In this document: positions 29,706-41,021 of the stretch, piece after piece
How the letters are laid out: every line of letters begins with the position of its first letter
Position numbering within the stretch: position 1 is the first letter of the stretch
Source of the DNA: Cryptosporangium minutisporangium
Lineage (GTDB): Bacteria; Actinomycetota; Actinomycetes; Mycobacteriales; Cryptosporangiaceae
Length of the DNA: 64,000 nucleotides
Direction: 5' to 3'
Assembly: GCF_039536245.1 (NCBI RefSeq)
Contig: NZ_BAAAYN010000036.1
Coordinates: 1-64,000, forward strand
Notes under the pieces: model-generated
Told to the model about the DNA's origin: nothing
Database searches by the model: none
The model's input: the letters and a program-made list of their open reading frames with translations, nothing else
Program-made: the position numbers and the translations under genes

Positions 29706-31165
29706 GCCTCATCGATACGGGGACCGCACCGGCACCCGCCGGCCCGGCCCAGCCCGCGCGCATGAGCCGGGCCCGCATCTACTACATCGTGATCGCGGTC
29801 ATCTTCGCGTTCTTCATCGTCCGTGCCCTGCTCGGTGCCGACGACCTCACCTCGGCCGGTGCGATCCGGGCGGCGCTGCAGCTCGCGGTGCCGATCGGCC
29901 TCGCGGGTCTGGGCGGTGTCTGGACCGAGCGCGCCGGCGTCACGAACATCGGCCTCGAGGGCATGCTCATCGTCGGCACGCTCTTCGGGGCCTGGGCCGG
30001 CTACCAGTGGGGGCCGTGGAGCGGCGTCGTCGTCGGCCTCTTCGCCGGCGCGGTCGTGGGTGCGCTGCACGCGATCGCCACGGTCGTTTTCGCGGTCGAC
30101 CAGATCGTCTCCGGCGTCGCGATCAACATCCTCGCGGTCGGCGTCGGTGGCGTGCTCGGCAAGGTGTTCTTCGAGGGCAAGGAGGCTGCCAGCGAGCGGC
30201 AGTCGCCGCCGATCCCGGACATGGGTACCTGGTCGATCCCGGGGATCGACGGTCCGCTCGGTGACCTGGAAGCCAAGCACTGGGTGGTGCTCTCCGACCT
30301 CGCTGGCATCCTGCGCGGCATTTTTGTCGGGCTGTCGCCGCTGACCGTGCTCGCGATCGCGCTGGTGCCGCTGAGCTGGCTGATTCTCTGGCGGACCGGG
30401 TTCGGTCTGCGGCTGCGCTCCTGCGGTGAGAACCCGGTCGCGGCGGAGACGCTCGGCGTCAACGTCTACCGGACGAAGTTCCTGGCGGTCGTCATCTCGG
30501 GTGCGTTCGCGGGCCTCGGTGGCGTCTACCTGGTGACGGTCTCCAGCGGCACGTACCTGGAGGGCCAAGTCGGCGGGCGTGGCTTCATCGGCCTCGCCGC
30601 GATGATCTTCGGTAACTGGACACCGCTGGGCACGGCCGCCGGTGCGCTGCTGTTCGGCTACACCGACGCGCTGCGCTTGCGGTCGGACGACTCGTCGGTG
30701 CCCGCGCTGCTGGCGTTCGCGGCGGTCGCGCTGATCTTCCTGGCGCTCCGGCAGATGTGGCGGATCTACCGGACCGACGGTCCGAGCGCTCTGCTCCGTC
30801 GCCTGAGCCCGAGCGCGGTCTGGCTGGTTGCGGTCGGCGTCTTCGCCGGCTTCGTCGCGCTGGGCGTCTCGGCGGCCGACGGGTGGGGCACCACCGGCAT
30901 CGTCACGCTGGGGATCCTGATCGCCGCCGGGTTGGGTTACGTCGGTGTCCGACTGGGTCGACGCACCGAGGCGGGCCCGTTGACGCTGTACCTGCCGACC
31001 GCGGTGGTGCTCGGCGTGCTCACGTTGACCGGGTTCGAAGTGCCCAACCAGTTCGTCGGGGTCACACCCAACATCGTGACGCTGCTTGTGCTGGCGTTCG
31101 CGACCCAACGCCTCCGAATGCCCGCGGCCGACGGCCTTCCGTACCGAAGAGGTGAGGGCTCGTGA
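29702..31165 (+). CDS. Nucleoside ABC transporter permease 2
   Basis: A 487-residue permease (NupC/YufQ-like) carrying the family motif ERAGVTNIGLEGML near 75 and about ten or more spans. It has extra membrane spans at the C-terminus (residues 365-465) beyond the usual 300-residue core. ATGA overlap with permease 1 and GTGA overlap with cdd. Confidence 0.92.
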   Translation: MSLIDTGTAPAPAGPAQPARMSRARIYYIVIAVIFAFFIVRALLGADDLTSAGAIRAALQLAVPIGLAGLGGVWTERAGVTNIGLEGMLIVGTLFGAWAGYQWGPWSGVVVGLFAGAVVGALHAIATVVFAVDQIVSGVAINILAVGVGGVLGKVFFEGKEAASERQSPPIPDMGTWSIPGIDGPLGDLEAKHWVVLSDLAGILRGIFVGLSPLTVLAIALVPLSWLILWRTGFGLRLRSCGENPVAAETLGVNVYRTKFLAVVISGAFAGLGGVYLVTVSSGTYLEGQVGGRGFIGLAAMIFGNWTPLGTAAGALLFGYTDALRLRSDDSSVPALLAFAAVALIFLALRQMWRIYRTDGPSALLRRLSPSAVWLVAVGVFAGFVALGVSAADGWGTTGIVTLGILIAAGLGYVGVRLGRRTEAGPLTLYLPTAVVLGVLTLTGFEVPNQFVGVTPNIVTLLVLAFATQRLRMPAADGLPYRRGEGS

Positions 31166-31554
31166 CGATCGACTGGGACGCGTTGCGGAGTGCGGCTACG
31201 GCGGCGATGGAGAAGGCGTACGCGCCGTACTCCAAGTTTCCCGTCGGCGTCGCCGGGCTGGTCGACGACGGGCGGATCGTGGTCGGCTGCAACGTCGAGA
31301 ACGCGTCGTACGGCCTGGGGCTGTGCGCCGAGTGCGGCATGGTGTCGGCGCTGGCGGCCTCCGGCGGAGGCCGCCTGGTCGCGGTCGCGTGCGTCGACCG
31401 GTCCGGGAATCGGCTGATGCCGTGCGGCCGCTGCCGCCAGCTGCTCTGGGAGCACGGCGGGCCGGACTGCCTGCTCGACACGGTGTCGGGAGTCCGCCCC
31501 ATGCGGGAGGTGCTTCCCGACGCGTTCGGCCCGGACGACTTGCTGACCCGGTGA
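31162..31554 (+). CDS. cdd: Cytidine deaminase
   Basis: A 130-residue tetrameric-type cytidine deaminase producing uridine and deoxyuridine. Zinc ligands are Cys55, Cys88 and Cys91 (CAEC and PCGRC), with Glu57 as proton shuttle. It is translationally coupled to the nucleoside permeases, which supports a pyrimidine nucleoside substrate for the transporter. Confidence 0.96.
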   Translation: MTIDWDALRSAATAAMEKAYAPYSKFPVGVAGLVDDGRIVVGCNVENASYGLGLCAECGMVSALAASGGGRLVAVACVDRSGNRLMPCGRCRQLLWEHGGPDCLLDTVSGVRPMREVLPDAFGPDDLLTR

Positions 31555-31634
31555 ACGCCGTGCATGCGTGGCGCGACGCTGCTGGGCTGAATTCGGGCGG
31601 CCGCTCCCGCGTACGATCGTGGGCCGGGTGACTG

Positions 31635-31702
31635 CAGCCTTTTCGACCGGCGCCTGCTGAGGTCGGGGACCTTCGAGAGGGCCGGAGGTTGAGAAGGTTC
31701 AC
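31635..31702 (+). repeat. Dispersed palindromic repeat family B, copy 2
   Basis: Matches the 12945 copy: CCTTTTCGACCGGCGCCTGCTGAGG at the left and GCCGGAGGTTGAGAAGGTTCAC at the right. It fills most of the 163-base gap between cdd and deoA, just upstream of the deoA start, so it may act as hairpin or attenuator there. Confidence 0.65.
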
Positions 31703-31717
31703 GGAGCGGAGGCAGGC

Positions 31718-33001
<1,284 letters not shown>

Positions 33002-33041
33002 CCGTGCTGCGTCACCCCGGCCGCCCCAGAAGGGGGTGACG

Positions 33042-33881
33042 ATGGCGAACGACCCCGACCCCGACCTCGGTACGGTCGCCGTGCCCGACGTCGACACCGC
33101 GACGCCGGCCGTGGCCGCACCGCTGGCGCAGGGGACGCAGTCCGGCCGGGCCGCGCCCAAGCGGCGCGCTGGTGCCGAGCCCGACCCCGAGCCGGAGGGT
33201 CAGACGACCCCGGCTCCGGATCCGGTGATGATCCGCGCCGCGACGCTCGCCGACCTCGCGGACCTCGGCTTTCCGCCGCCGCCGGACGGTTATCCGCTGG
33301 TCTGGGAGCCCGGGGACGCGGTGGCGCTGCGGCCGACCGCGGAGATCCTGGCGCGCTGCGCGGTGCTCAACGCGGTGCTGGCCGGCGTGTTCGGTGCTCC
33401 GCCGGAACTGACCTGCGGCTGGCTCGAACGCAACGACCTGGTCGACGCGGTCACCGCGCCCGAGTGGGAGTTCCTGTCCGAGCGCAAGGGCTCGGGTGAC
33501 CTCTACGGGCTGCACGTCGAGGCGCTGTGGGCGTTCGCCTGGGTGCTCGGGGTCGGTGAGGACCTCGATCCGGGCCGGTACTGCGGCGAGGGCCTGGCGG
33601 CCTGGCTGCCCGATATCGGCGCCGGTGAGTCGTTCGGTGCGTGGCAGGGGCGGGCCGGCGTTCGTCCCCGTCCGGCCGCCGAGGTCGCCGCGCTGCTCGA
33701 TCTGCATTACTGCCTCGACTGGGGGCACGTGCAGGCGTTGATGAACGACGAGCCTCCGCCTGGGGTGACGCTACCGTACGTGATCGGCCAGAGACGCTGG
33801 GCATTGGAATGGGCAGTCACCTTCCGCGGTCCGTACCATCCCGCGCCGCCGCGCTGGGACGAGGTTGATCTGGCAAGTTGA
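33042..33881 (+). CDS. DUF4272 domain protein
   Basis: A 279-residue soluble protein with a disordered Pro/Ala-rich first 60 residues and a DUF4272 domain after it, recognised from EILARCAVLNAVL, WLERNDLVD and HVEALWAFAWVLG. Function unknown. ATG 33042 follows AAGGGGGTGAC, 40 bases after deoA. Confidence 0.7.
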   Translation: MANDPDPDLGTVAVPDVDTATPAVAAPLAQGTQSGRAAPKRRAGAEPDPEPEGQTTPAPDPVMIRAATLADLADLGFPPPPDGYPLVWEPGDAVALRPTAEILARCAVLNAVLAGVFGAPPELTCGWLERNDLVDAVTAPEWEFLSERKGSGDLYGLHVEALWAFAWVLGVGEDLDPGRYCGEGLAAWLPDIGAGESFGAWQGRAGVRPRPAAEVAALLDLHYCLDWGHVQALMNDEPPPGVTLPYVIGQRRWALEWAVTFRGPYHPAPPRWDEVDLAS

Positions 33882-33899
33882 AAAGCCTCCGCAGGTAGA

Positions 33900-33923
33900 C
33901 CTTGCCTCTCTAGAGTGGCAAGG
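33900..33923 (+). terminator. Small hairpin after the DUF4272 gene
   Basis: CCTTGCC and GGCAAGG (33900-33906 and 33917-33923) around a palindromic TCTCTAGAGT centre, 18 bases after the stop. Confidence 0.45.
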
Positions 33924-33978
33924 CGGCGCGGTGCTCCCGGGACTTTCGCGCCAGAAGTTAACCGGAGGGATGCGAACA

Positions 33979-35136
33979 GTGACGGGGACCAGCCGTCCGG
34001 CCGATCCACCGACGGGACGAGCGCATCGCGCGTTCCTCCCCCTCCTCGCGATTGCCGGGCTGCTCCTGGCCGCGTGCGGGCAGGGAACCGCAGGCGGAGA
34101 GGACCGGAGCACCGCCGGGCCGACCGGCGAAGACACGTTGAGCTCCAGCCTCGTCGCGTATCACGGCGTTCCGATCGGTGGCCGGTTCATCGACGCCGAC
34201 CGGGGCGCGCTGGTGCGCACCCGGTGCACCGCCGAGAGCTGCGGCTACCAGCTGCTCCAGACCTCCGACGGCGGTCAGACCTGGTCCGCGTCGACCGTGC
34301 CCGGTGCCCCGGTGACCAGCGCGCCGCTCGACGACGCGCACGCCGTCGTCCTACCCGGCGGCCAAGTGGTCACCGAGATCCAGGTGGCGGCCGATCGTCC
34401 GGCCCGGCACACCACGGACGGCGGCAAGACGTGGCCGGCGCAGAGCGCGGCACCGGTGGGCGCGACCGCCGAGGTGCCGAACGACGGCACGCTGGTCGGC
34501 TGGTGCGCCCAGAGCGTCGACTGCACCGAGCCGTTCCTCCGGGTGATCAAGGTGAACGGGACGTCGTCCTCGTTCGGGCCGCCGCCGGCCGAACTCGCCG
34601 AGACGGTCAGCGCCACCCGCGACGCCGAGGGCTCGATCTGGGTGCAGGGACGGGACGGCGTCGGGCGGGTACTGCTCGCGGTCAGTCGCTCCAACGGCGA
34701 GAACTGGACGGTCAACCGGGTGCCGGCGCCCGCGGCGGCGACGGTGGAGATCGCCGCGGTCGGCGAAGCGGCGTGGGTGCTCTCGGCGACCGCGCCGGAG
34801 AGCGGCACCGGGGACACCGGTGAGACGACCACGGGCCGCAAGATGCGCCAGTCGCTGCTCTACAGCGCGAACTCCGGGGCGGCGTTCGACAGCGTGAAGC
34901 TCGCCGAGGAGTACCGGGTCAACGCCGACAGCGGCATCGGGATCACCGAGTCCGGTGACGCGGTGATCTCGTCCGACGGTCGGGTCGCGGTGGTGTCCCC
35001 CGACGGTCAGGTCACCCCGGTCAAGGACGTCCAGGGCGCCGTCTACGACCTCGGTGCCCAGATCCTCGTCTACGGCCCCGGTGGCAGCTGGGTCTCCTCC
35101 GACGCGGTCACTTGGAAGCCGCTCCCCAAGGGTTAG
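33979..35136 (+). CDS. Secreted lipoprotein with BNR-like repeats
   Basis: About 385 residues. A signal peptide ends in LLLAAC (lipobox) near residue 40, then a beta-rich domain follows with repeated SxDGGxTW units (for example TSDGGQTWS and TTDGGKTWP), typical of BNR/sortilin-like propellers. Function unknown. GTG 33979 is chosen because GGAGG at 33964 is ten bases before it and only one base before the alternative ATG at 33970. Confidence 0.7.
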   Translation: MTGTSRPADPPTGRAHRAFLPLLAIAGLLLAACGQGTAGGEDRSTAGPTGEDTLSSSLVAYHGVPIGGRFIDADRGALVRTRCTAESCGYQLLQTSDGGQTWSASTVPGAPVTSAPLDDAHAVVLPGGQVVTEIQVAADRPARHTTDGGKTWPAQSAAPVGATAEVPNDGTLVGWCAQSVDCTEPFLRVIKVNGTSSSFGPPPAELAETVSATRDAEGSIWVQGRDGVGRVLLAVSRSNGENWTVNRVPAPAAATVEIAAVGEAAWVLSATAPESGTGDTGETTTGRKMRQSLLYSANSGAAFDSVKLAEEYRVNADSGIGITESGDAVISSDGRVAVVSPDGQVTPVKDVQGAVYDLGAQILVYGPGGSWVSSDAVTWKPLPKG

Positions 35137-35144
35137 GGCGGCCG

Positions 35145-35861
35145 CTAGCTCCAGGGCGGGAGTTCGGGGAGGTCGCCCGAGATGGTGAGCGCGGGAGCGG
35201 CGAGCCCGACGCGGCCGACCAGCCAGGCCAGGATCGCGGCGTCCGGACCGTCGAGCGTCGCGACGACGTCCCCCGTACCGAAGCGGCTCGGCCCCACCTG
35301 CACCGCCGCGTTCGACGGCAACCGGCCGGGCAGCTTCGCCAGCTCGTGCGGCAGGTGGCAGGCCACGAACTCCTCCGGCCACGACTCGATCGTGTAGACG
35401 TCCATCCCCAGGTCGATGTGGTGGATCTCGACCTCGCGCCAGCGCGACCAGGCGCACCGGGACGCCGGGTACGCGCCGGTCGGGAACTGGACCTGACGGC
35501 CCCACGTCGGTGCGGTCATCCGCGCGAACGCGTGCACCACCTGGATGTTCGCTGAGTAGACCTCGTCCGCCAGATCGTTCGCGCTGCTCTGCGCGCCGAG
35601 CTCGATCTCCGCCTCGCGCACGGTGGGTCCGCCCGGGTAGGCGGCGACCGGCCGTTGGGTGAGCACCCCGTCGATCAGCCGCACCATCGCTTCGCCGCCG
35701 CGCGCGACGTGCGCGACCACGTGTCCGCGGGTCCAGCCAGGGAGGACGGAGGGTTCACGGATCTCCGCGTCGGTGAGGGTGGCGAGTGTGGCGGCGAATC
35801 TCTCCTGCGCCAGCGGGACGTTCGCAACGGCGGCGGGGAGGTCGTACGTCGACGTTGTCAC
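35145..35861 (-). CDS. Mycothiol-dependent maleylpyruvate isomerase-like protein
   Basis: About 238 residues, DinB/MDMPI fold. The N-terminal LPGWTRGHVVAHVAR and the later REVEIHHIDLG carry the histidines that bind metal in this family. Members use mycothiol, the actinobacterial thiol, but the substrate is rarely known. GTG 35861 has an AGGAT at usable distance; ATG 35870 would add three residues. The stop lies nine bases from the convergent lipoprotein stop. Confidence 0.8.
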   Translation of the reverse strand: MTTSTYDLPAAVANVPLAQERFAATLATLTDAEIREPSVLPGWTRGHVVAHVARGGEAMVRLIDGVLTQRPVAAYPGGPTVREAEIELGAQSSANDLADEVYSANIQVVHAFARMTAPTWGRQVQFPTGAYPASRCAWSRWREVEIHHIDLGMDVYTIESWPEEFVACHLPHELAKLPGRLPSNAAVQVGPSRFGTGDVVATLDGPDAAILAWLVGRVGLAAPALTISGDLPELPPWS

Positions 35862-36026
35862 CCGGCACATCCTGCCCTGACCGACACACTCGGTGCAGGA
35901 CCGTTTTACCGATTCTCGCCGAACGGTCGAGCTTGCGCGTCGACTGACGGGTATCCGCCCCCAGACGGGGCACTGAAATGCCGCCGTTCGCGGGTATTGG
36001 CGGCTCCGGTCGGGGGTGTCGGCGCG

Positions 36027-38279
36027 TCAGTCTCGTGCAGCCGCACCACTGAGGACAGCAGGCTCCGGAGTGGACTCCGCGGCCACCGGGGGTGTGGACG
36101 GCGCCTCCCGCAGACCGAACCGGTCGTAGACCTTCCGCAGCGGACGCGGCGCCCACCAGTTCGCCCGGCCGAGCAGCGTCATCGTGGCCGGAACCAGCAG
36201 GCAGCGGACGATCGTCGCGTCGATCAGCACCGCGACCACCAGGCCGACGCCGATCTGCTCGACCGTGCCGATGTCACCGAGGACGAAGCAGGAGAACACG
36301 ATCACCATCGCGATGGCGGCCGAGGTGATGATCTTGCCGGTCCGCTGCAGCCCGGACCGCACCGCCGCGTCGTTCGACTTCCCGGAGTCGTACTCCTCCT
36401 TGACCCGGGCCAGCAGGAACGTCTCGTAGTCCATCGACAGGCCGAACGCGAACACGAAGATCACGATCAGGACGCCGGGGTCGAGGCCGGGGTTGACCAG
36501 CAGGTCCAGCGGGCCGGCGCCCCAGCCCCACTGGAAGGCGGCGACCATCGCGCCGAACGTCGCGCCCATCGACACCAGGTTCATCAGCAGCGCCTTGATG
36601 GGCACGACCACCGAGCCGGTCATCAGGAACAGCAGCACGAACATCGCCAGCGCGATGACACCCGCGGCGAGCGGAAGGTCTCGCTTGTAGAGCTCCAGCT
36701 CGTCGGCGAAGTACGCGGACTGGCCGGTCACCCACGACTCGCCACCGTCCGGACGGTCGGCCCGTAGGCGCTCCACCAGCTCACGGGCGGCCGGCCCGCT
36801 GGCGTCCCCGCGAGTGTCGATCGACACCACGGACGTGCCGGGACGCAGCTGCTCGGCTTCCCCGATCCGGCGGACCTCCGGGTCGTCGGCGAAGCCGGCG
36901 GCCCACTGGTCGAGCGCGGCGGCGTCCACCCGAGCCACCACCGAGAGCGACGGCGCCTCCTGGCGGCCGAAGCGGCTGTCCAGCGTGTCGAGCACCCGGC
37001 GGGACTCGATCGACGTCGGGATCTCGCCGAGCCCCGGCGAGCTGATCTTCGTCGAGAACACCGGGATCGCGGCCAGGAGCAGCACGGCCAGCGAGCCCAC
37101 CAGGACGATCAGCGGACGGCGCTGGACACCCCTGGCGACCGCGGCGAACACACCGCGCTCGGGCTTGACGTGCCGGGCCTTGCGGAACCGGCTGGTACCG
37201 GCCGGGGTGATCCGGCGGCCGATCAGGCGGAGCATCGCCGGCACCAGCGTCACCGCGGTGAGCATCGTGACCAGCGCGATCGAGATGCCGGCCGCGCCGA
37301 TCGCCTGCATGAACGGCATCTGGACGACGACCAGGCCGGCGAACGCCGCCATCACGGTCATCGCGGAGAACGCGACCGTTCGACCGGCCGTGCCACCGGC
37401 GCGGTGGATCGCCTCTTCGCGCAGTGCCAGCGGCAGGATCGGCTTGCCGACCCGCACCTTCTTGGCGTTCAGGTCGGGGCCGGCAGCGGCGACCAGCGCG
37501 GCCAGTTCCTCGCGGTACCGGGAGACCACCAGCAGGCCGTAGTCGATCGAGAGACCGAGCCCGAGCAGCGTGACGACGGTGACCGTGTCACTGCCCAAAC
37601 CGACGAACTTCGAGAAGCCCCAGAGCGTCAGCATCGCGGTGGCCACCGAGGCGATCGCGCCGATGATCGGCAGCCCGGCGGCGATGAACCCGCCGAACAC
37701 CACGATCATGAACAGCAGCGTCAGCGGCAGCGAGATGAGTTCCGCGGTGGTCAGATCGCTCTCCACCGCCTCGTTGATCTCGCGGCCGAGCAGCTGGTCG
37801 CCGCCGAGCTCGAGCTTCGCGCCCGACAGGCCGTCGTCGATCCGGTCGAGCCGCTTGCTCACCGCCTCGACCGAGCTGTCCTCGACCTCTTCGTCGAGGT
37901 CCTTCTCGTAGTGGACGACGACCAGCAGCGCGCGCTTGTCCTGGGAGATCAGCGTCGGGCCGGCGGAGTACGGGGTGTCGACCCGGGTCACTCCCTGCTC
38001 ACCGCGGACGTCCGCGGCGGCCTGCTCGACCGCGGCCTTCGTCGCGGCCGCGTTCGGGTCGACCCGGTCGATGACCGCGATGACCGAACCGCCCTCGGTC
38101 TCCGCTTCCTCGAGGACGTCGCCCCCGGTCACCGACTCGAACTTGACGTCGTTGCGGTCCTGGTCGAGGGACTCGAAGACCGGCCCGCTCGCGAAGACAC
38201 CGCCCACGATCGCGAAAACCCAGACGGCCACAACTAGTAAGCGATGCCGGAAACAGAATCGACTCAACCGACCGAACAT
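36027..38279 (-). CDS. MMPL/RND family transporter
   Basis: A 750-residue exporter with 12 membrane spans in two halves, each with a large extracytoplasmic loop. Both halves carry the Asp-Tyr proton-relay pair (LGLSIDYGL near 245 and FGLSMDYET near 620). Relatives export lipids or siderophores in mycobacteria, or drugs elsewhere; no cargo gene is adjacent. ATG 38279 has GGAGGGG six bases upstream. Confidence 0.92.
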   Translation of the reverse strand: MFGRLSRFCFRHRLLVVAVWVFAIVGGVFASGPVFESLDQDRNDVKFESVTGGDVLEEAETEGGSVIAVIDRVDPNAAATKAAVEQAAADVRGEQGVTRVDTPYSAGPTLISQDKRALLVVVHYEKDLDEEVEDSSVEAVSKRLDRIDDGLSGAKLELGGDQLLGREINEAVESDLTTAELISLPLTLLFMIVVFGGFIAAGLPIIGAIASVATAMLTLWGFSKFVGLGSDTVTVVTLLGLGLSIDYGLLVVSRYREELAALVAAAGPDLNAKKVRVGKPILPLALREEAIHRAGGTAGRTVAFSAMTVMAAFAGLVVVQMPFMQAIGAAGISIALVTMLTAVTLVPAMLRLIGRRITPAGTSRFRKARHVKPERGVFAAVARGVQRRPLIVLVGSLAVLLLAAIPVFSTKISSPGLGEIPTSIESRRVLDTLDSRFGRQEAPSLSVVARVDAAALDQWAAGFADDPEVRRIGEAEQLRPGTSVVSIDTRGDASGPAARELVERLRADRPDGGESWVTGQSAYFADELELYKRDLPLAAGVIALAMFVLLFLMTGSVVVPIKALLMNLVSMGATFGAMVAAFQWGWGAGPLDLLVNPGLDPGVLIVIFVFAFGLSMDYETFLLARVKEEYDSGKSNDAAVRSGLQRTGKIITSAAIAMVIVFSCFVLGDIGTVEQIGVGLVVAVLIDATIVRCLLVPATMTLLGRANWWAPRPLRKVYDRFGLREAPSTPPVAAESTPEPAVLSGAAARD

Positions 38280-38581
38280 CCGTCTACCCCTCCGTGCCCC
38301 GCACCCCCGCCGGGCGCGTCGGGGCTAACCCTCTCGGAGCAGCCCTGTTGCGGGCATCAGGTAGCCACCCTGATTCGACCCCGGGCTCCAGGGGTCTCGG
38401 GCCTAGGGGCGACCCCCTAATACGGAGGTATCGATACCGAAGTATGAGTGCGGCGAGCGACCGGCTCGGTGTGACGGCCGGATGAACGGGCACGGCCCGT
38501 TCCGCAACGAACGCGCAACGACATCGTGCCTGCTCACCGCGCGTGAGGTCTGGATGCCGGGCTGGGATAGCCTCTGCGAGC
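38280..38581. other. Divergent promoter region, MMPL and add
   Basis: 302 bases between divergent starts. The only structured feature I see is the GGTATCGATACC palindrome in the middle, preceded by TAATAC at 38419. No protein gene is visible. Confidence 0.5.
38427..38438. promoter_or_regulatory. 12-bp perfect palindrome, likely operator
   Basis: GGTATCGATACC, flanked by ATAC on the left and GTAT on the right, sits about 145 bases from the starts of both the MMPL and add genes. MMPL exporters are often controlled by TetR or MerR proteins; no regulator gene is adjacent here. Confidence 0.5.
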
Positions 38582-39709
38582 ATGAGTGATCCGTTGGCCT
38601 ACTCCGACATCGTTCGGGCTCCCAAGGTGCTGCTGCACGACCACCTCGACGGAGGGCTCCGGCCGCGGACCGTCGTCGAGTTGGCTGGCGAGACCGGGTA
38701 CCGCGACCTCCCCACCACCGACGTCGACGAGCTCGGGGAGTGGTTCCGGGTGCAGGCCGACTCCGGTTCGCTGGTCCGGTATCTGGAGACGTTCAGCCAC
38801 ACCGTCGGCGTCATGCAGACCAAGGACGCGTTGAGCCGCGTCGCCGCCGAGTGCGCGTACGACCTGGCGCTCGACGGTGTGGTCTACGCCGAGGTGCGGT
38901 TCGCGCCCGAGCTGCACATCGAGCAAGGCTTGACGCTCACCGAGGTCGTCGACTCGGTTCTGCACGGTTTCGAGGCCGGTGCCGCGGAGGCCGCCGCTGA
39001 AGGCCACACGATCCGGCTGGGGACGCTGCTCACCGCGATGCGGCACGCGGCACGGTCCCGCGAGATCGCCGAGCTGGCGGTCGCTTACCGGGACGCGGGC
39101 GTCGCCGGCTTCGACATCGCCGGCGCGGAAGCGGGCTTCCCGCCCACCCGTCATCTGGACGCCTTCCAGTACATCAAGCGCGAGAACGGCCACTTCACCA
39201 TCCACGCGGGCGAGGCGTTCGGGCTGCCGAGCATCTGGGAGGCCCTGCAGTGGTGCGGCGCCGACCGGCTGGGCCACGGCGTCCGGATCGTGGACGACAT
39301 CGAAAGCCCCGCGGCCGACGGCGGTTCGCTGCCCGACGTCGACCCCAGGGACGGGGTAGTGCGCCTCGGACGGCTGGCCGCCTACGTCCGGGACAAGCGG
39401 ATACCGCTGGAGATGTGCCCCTCGTCGAACATCCAGACCGGGGCAGCGCCGTCGATCGCCGAGCACCCGATCGGGTTGCTGCGTGACCTGCGCTTCCGGG
39501 TCACGGTGAACACCGACAACCGGCTGATGAGCAACACGTCGATGTCGAAGGAGTTCGCGCTGCTCTCCGAGGCGTTCGGGTACGGCTGGGCCGACCTGCG
39601 CTGGTTCACGGTCAACGCGATGAAGAGCGCGTTCCTGCCCTTCGACGAGCGGCTACGGCTGATCGAGGACGTGATCAAGCCCGGCTACGAAGAACTTGTG
39701 GGTTCGTGA
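38582..39709 (+). CDS. add: Adenosine deaminase
   Basis: A 375-residue amidohydrolase converting (deoxy)adenosine to (deoxy)inosine. Metal ligands are His19 and His21 (HDHLDGG), HAGE and GHGVR follow, and the metal Asp lies in VNTDN. The usual SLNTDDP is replaced here by TVNTDNRLM, a minor family variant. Product inosine is a substrate for the PNP at 58.8 kb. The GTGA overlap couples it to the next gene. Confidence 0.93.
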   Translation: MSDPLAYSDIVRAPKVLLHDHLDGGLRPRTVVELAGETGYRDLPTTDVDELGEWFRVQADSGSLVRYLETFSHTVGVMQTKDALSRVAAECAYDLALDGVVYAEVRFAPELHIEQGLTLTEVVDSVLHGFEAGAAEAAAEGHTIRLGTLLTAMRHAARSREIAELAVAYRDAGVAGFDIAGAEAGFPPTRHLDAFQYIKRENGHFTIHAGEAFGLPSIWEALQWCGADRLGHGVRIVDDIESPAADGGSLPDVDPRDGVVRLGRLAAYVRDKRIPLEMCPSSNIQTGAAPSIAEHPIGLLRDLRFRVTVNTDNRLMSNTSMSKEFALLSEAFGYGWADLRWFTVNAMKSAFLPFDERLRLIEDVIKPGYEELVGS

Positions 39710-40683
39710 CCGCTAGCGCGGGAGTCGCTCGCCGAACGGGCGTGCGGCTCTGGAACGGAGTTCTCTGGCTGTCGGTGGCGGGCCTCGTGGCCTGGCTGCT
39801 GGTCCGCGGTTTCGGGTTCGACCATCGGACGCCGTTCGCGCAGCTGGTCTCGTTCACGCCGTACGTCGCCGTGTGCTCGCTGGTGCCGTTGGCGGCGGCG
39901 CTGGTCACCCGCGCGTGGCGGATCGCGGTGGTGACCGGGATCGTGGTGGCCGTGTTCGCGGCGTTCGTCGTGCCTCGGGTGGTGCCCCGGGGCGCCCCGG
40001 ACGGCGTCCGGCTGACCGTGATGGCGTTCAACACGAAGATCGGCGCGGGCTCCGTGGAGGAGGTCGCCGCGCTGGTCCGTCGGGAGAAGCCGGACGTGCT
40101 GACCGTCCAGGAGCTCACGCCGGAGTGGGCCGCTCGCTTCGCGGCGTTGGAGCTGTTCCCGTACTCGGCGCTGCGGGCGCTGCCCGGTGCCGCCGGGACC
40201 GGCATCTGGGCGAAGCACCCGCTGACCGACGCGCGGACGGTCGACCCGAAGTCGGGGTTCGACCAGACGTTCGCGGTGCTGCGCCGGCCGGGGAAGCCGC
40301 CGGTGGAGGTGGTGAGCGCGCACCCGCGTCCGCCGACGATCCGGCCGGAGGACTGGGGATCGCCGCGGCGGTGGGTCGGAGATCTCGAGCGACTGCCGGC
40401 GGCGTCGGACTCCGGGCCGGTACGGGTGATGGCCGGCGATTTCAACGCGTCCCTGGACCACTCGCCGTTCCGGGAGCTCGTCGACACCGGGTACGTGAGT
40501 GCCGCGGTCCAGGTCGGGAAGGGACTCGTCCCGACCTGGCCGATGAACGGGAACCATGCGCCGCCGGTGACGATCGACCACGTGCTGGTCGATTCACGCG
40601 GCGGCGCGTCGTCGTTCGATGCGTACACAGTGGCCGGCTCCGACCACCGCGCCATCATCGCCGACCTGGTGATTCCCTCCTAG
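39706..40683 (+). CDS. Membrane-anchored endonuclease/exonuclease/phosphatase protein
   Basis: A 325-residue protein with three N-terminal membrane spans (about 15-95) and an extracytoplasmic EEP domain. Catalytic motifs are FNTKIG, VQELT, SAHPRPP, GDFNAS and the terminal GSDHRAI. Such proteins cleave phosphodiesters (nucleic acid, lipid or glycan-linked); the substrate is unknown. Coupled to add. Confidence 0.85.
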   Translation: MTASAGVARRTGVRLWNGVLWLSVAGLVAWLLVRGFGFDHRTPFAQLVSFTPYVAVCSLVPLAAALVTRAWRIAVVTGIVVAVFAAFVVPRVVPRGAPDGVRLTVMAFNTKIGAGSVEEVAALVRREKPDVLTVQELTPEWAARFAALELFPYSALRALPGAAGTGIWAKHPLTDARTVDPKSGFDQTFAVLRRPGKPPVEVVSAHPRPPTIRPEDWGSPRRWVGDLERLPAASDSGPVRVMAGDFNASLDHSPFRELVDTGYVSAAVQVGKGLVPTWPMNGNHAPPVTIDHVLVDSRGGASSFDAYTVAGSDHRAIIADLVIPS

Positions 40684-40710
40684 GCCCGCGCAGCAGGGCT
40701 TCTTCGCTCT

Positions 40711-40827
40711 GACCTGGAGCCCGTCGAGGACGAGGCTGGCGTCCGATCGTGAGGCCGTCGCGACCTGGTGTGTGTCTCAAGGCCTCGTGATCGGCCGTCG
40801 GGCTCGCCCCCTCGGCGGGCCGCTCAC
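40711..40827 (-). repeat. Dispersed palindromic repeat family A, copy 4
   Basis: Reverse orientation, from GACCTGGAGCCCG to GCGGGCCGCTCA; the last TCA (40824-40826) is the stop codon of pspC. Arms around CGATCGTGAGGCC and GGCCTCGTGATCGG differ from other copies on both sides in a paired way. Between convergent genes. Confidence 0.85.
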
Positions 40828-41021
40828 TCAGAAGGGATCATGGCCCAGGCGATGAGATAGATGAGGAACTGCGGCCCGGGGAGCAGACACGAGAGGACGA
40901 AGAGCAGGCGGACCGTGTTGGCGGACATCCCGTAGCGGCGACCGATCGCGGCGCACACCCCGGCGAGCCACCGGTCGTTCCGCGGACGGGCGAGGCGACG
41001 GCCGTAGGACACCGAAGACAT
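40824..41021 (-). CDS. PspC domain small membrane protein
   Basis: A 65-residue protein consisting only of a PspC domain: RWLAGVCAAIGRRYG followed by a membrane segment (about 38-62). Stand-alone PspC proteins are common in actinobacteria and are linked to envelope stress, but this one has no adjacent PspA. Confidence 0.85.
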   Translation of the reverse strand: MSSVSYGRRLARPRNDRWLAGVCAAIGRRYGMSANTVRLLFVLSCLLPGPQFLIYLIAWAMIPSE

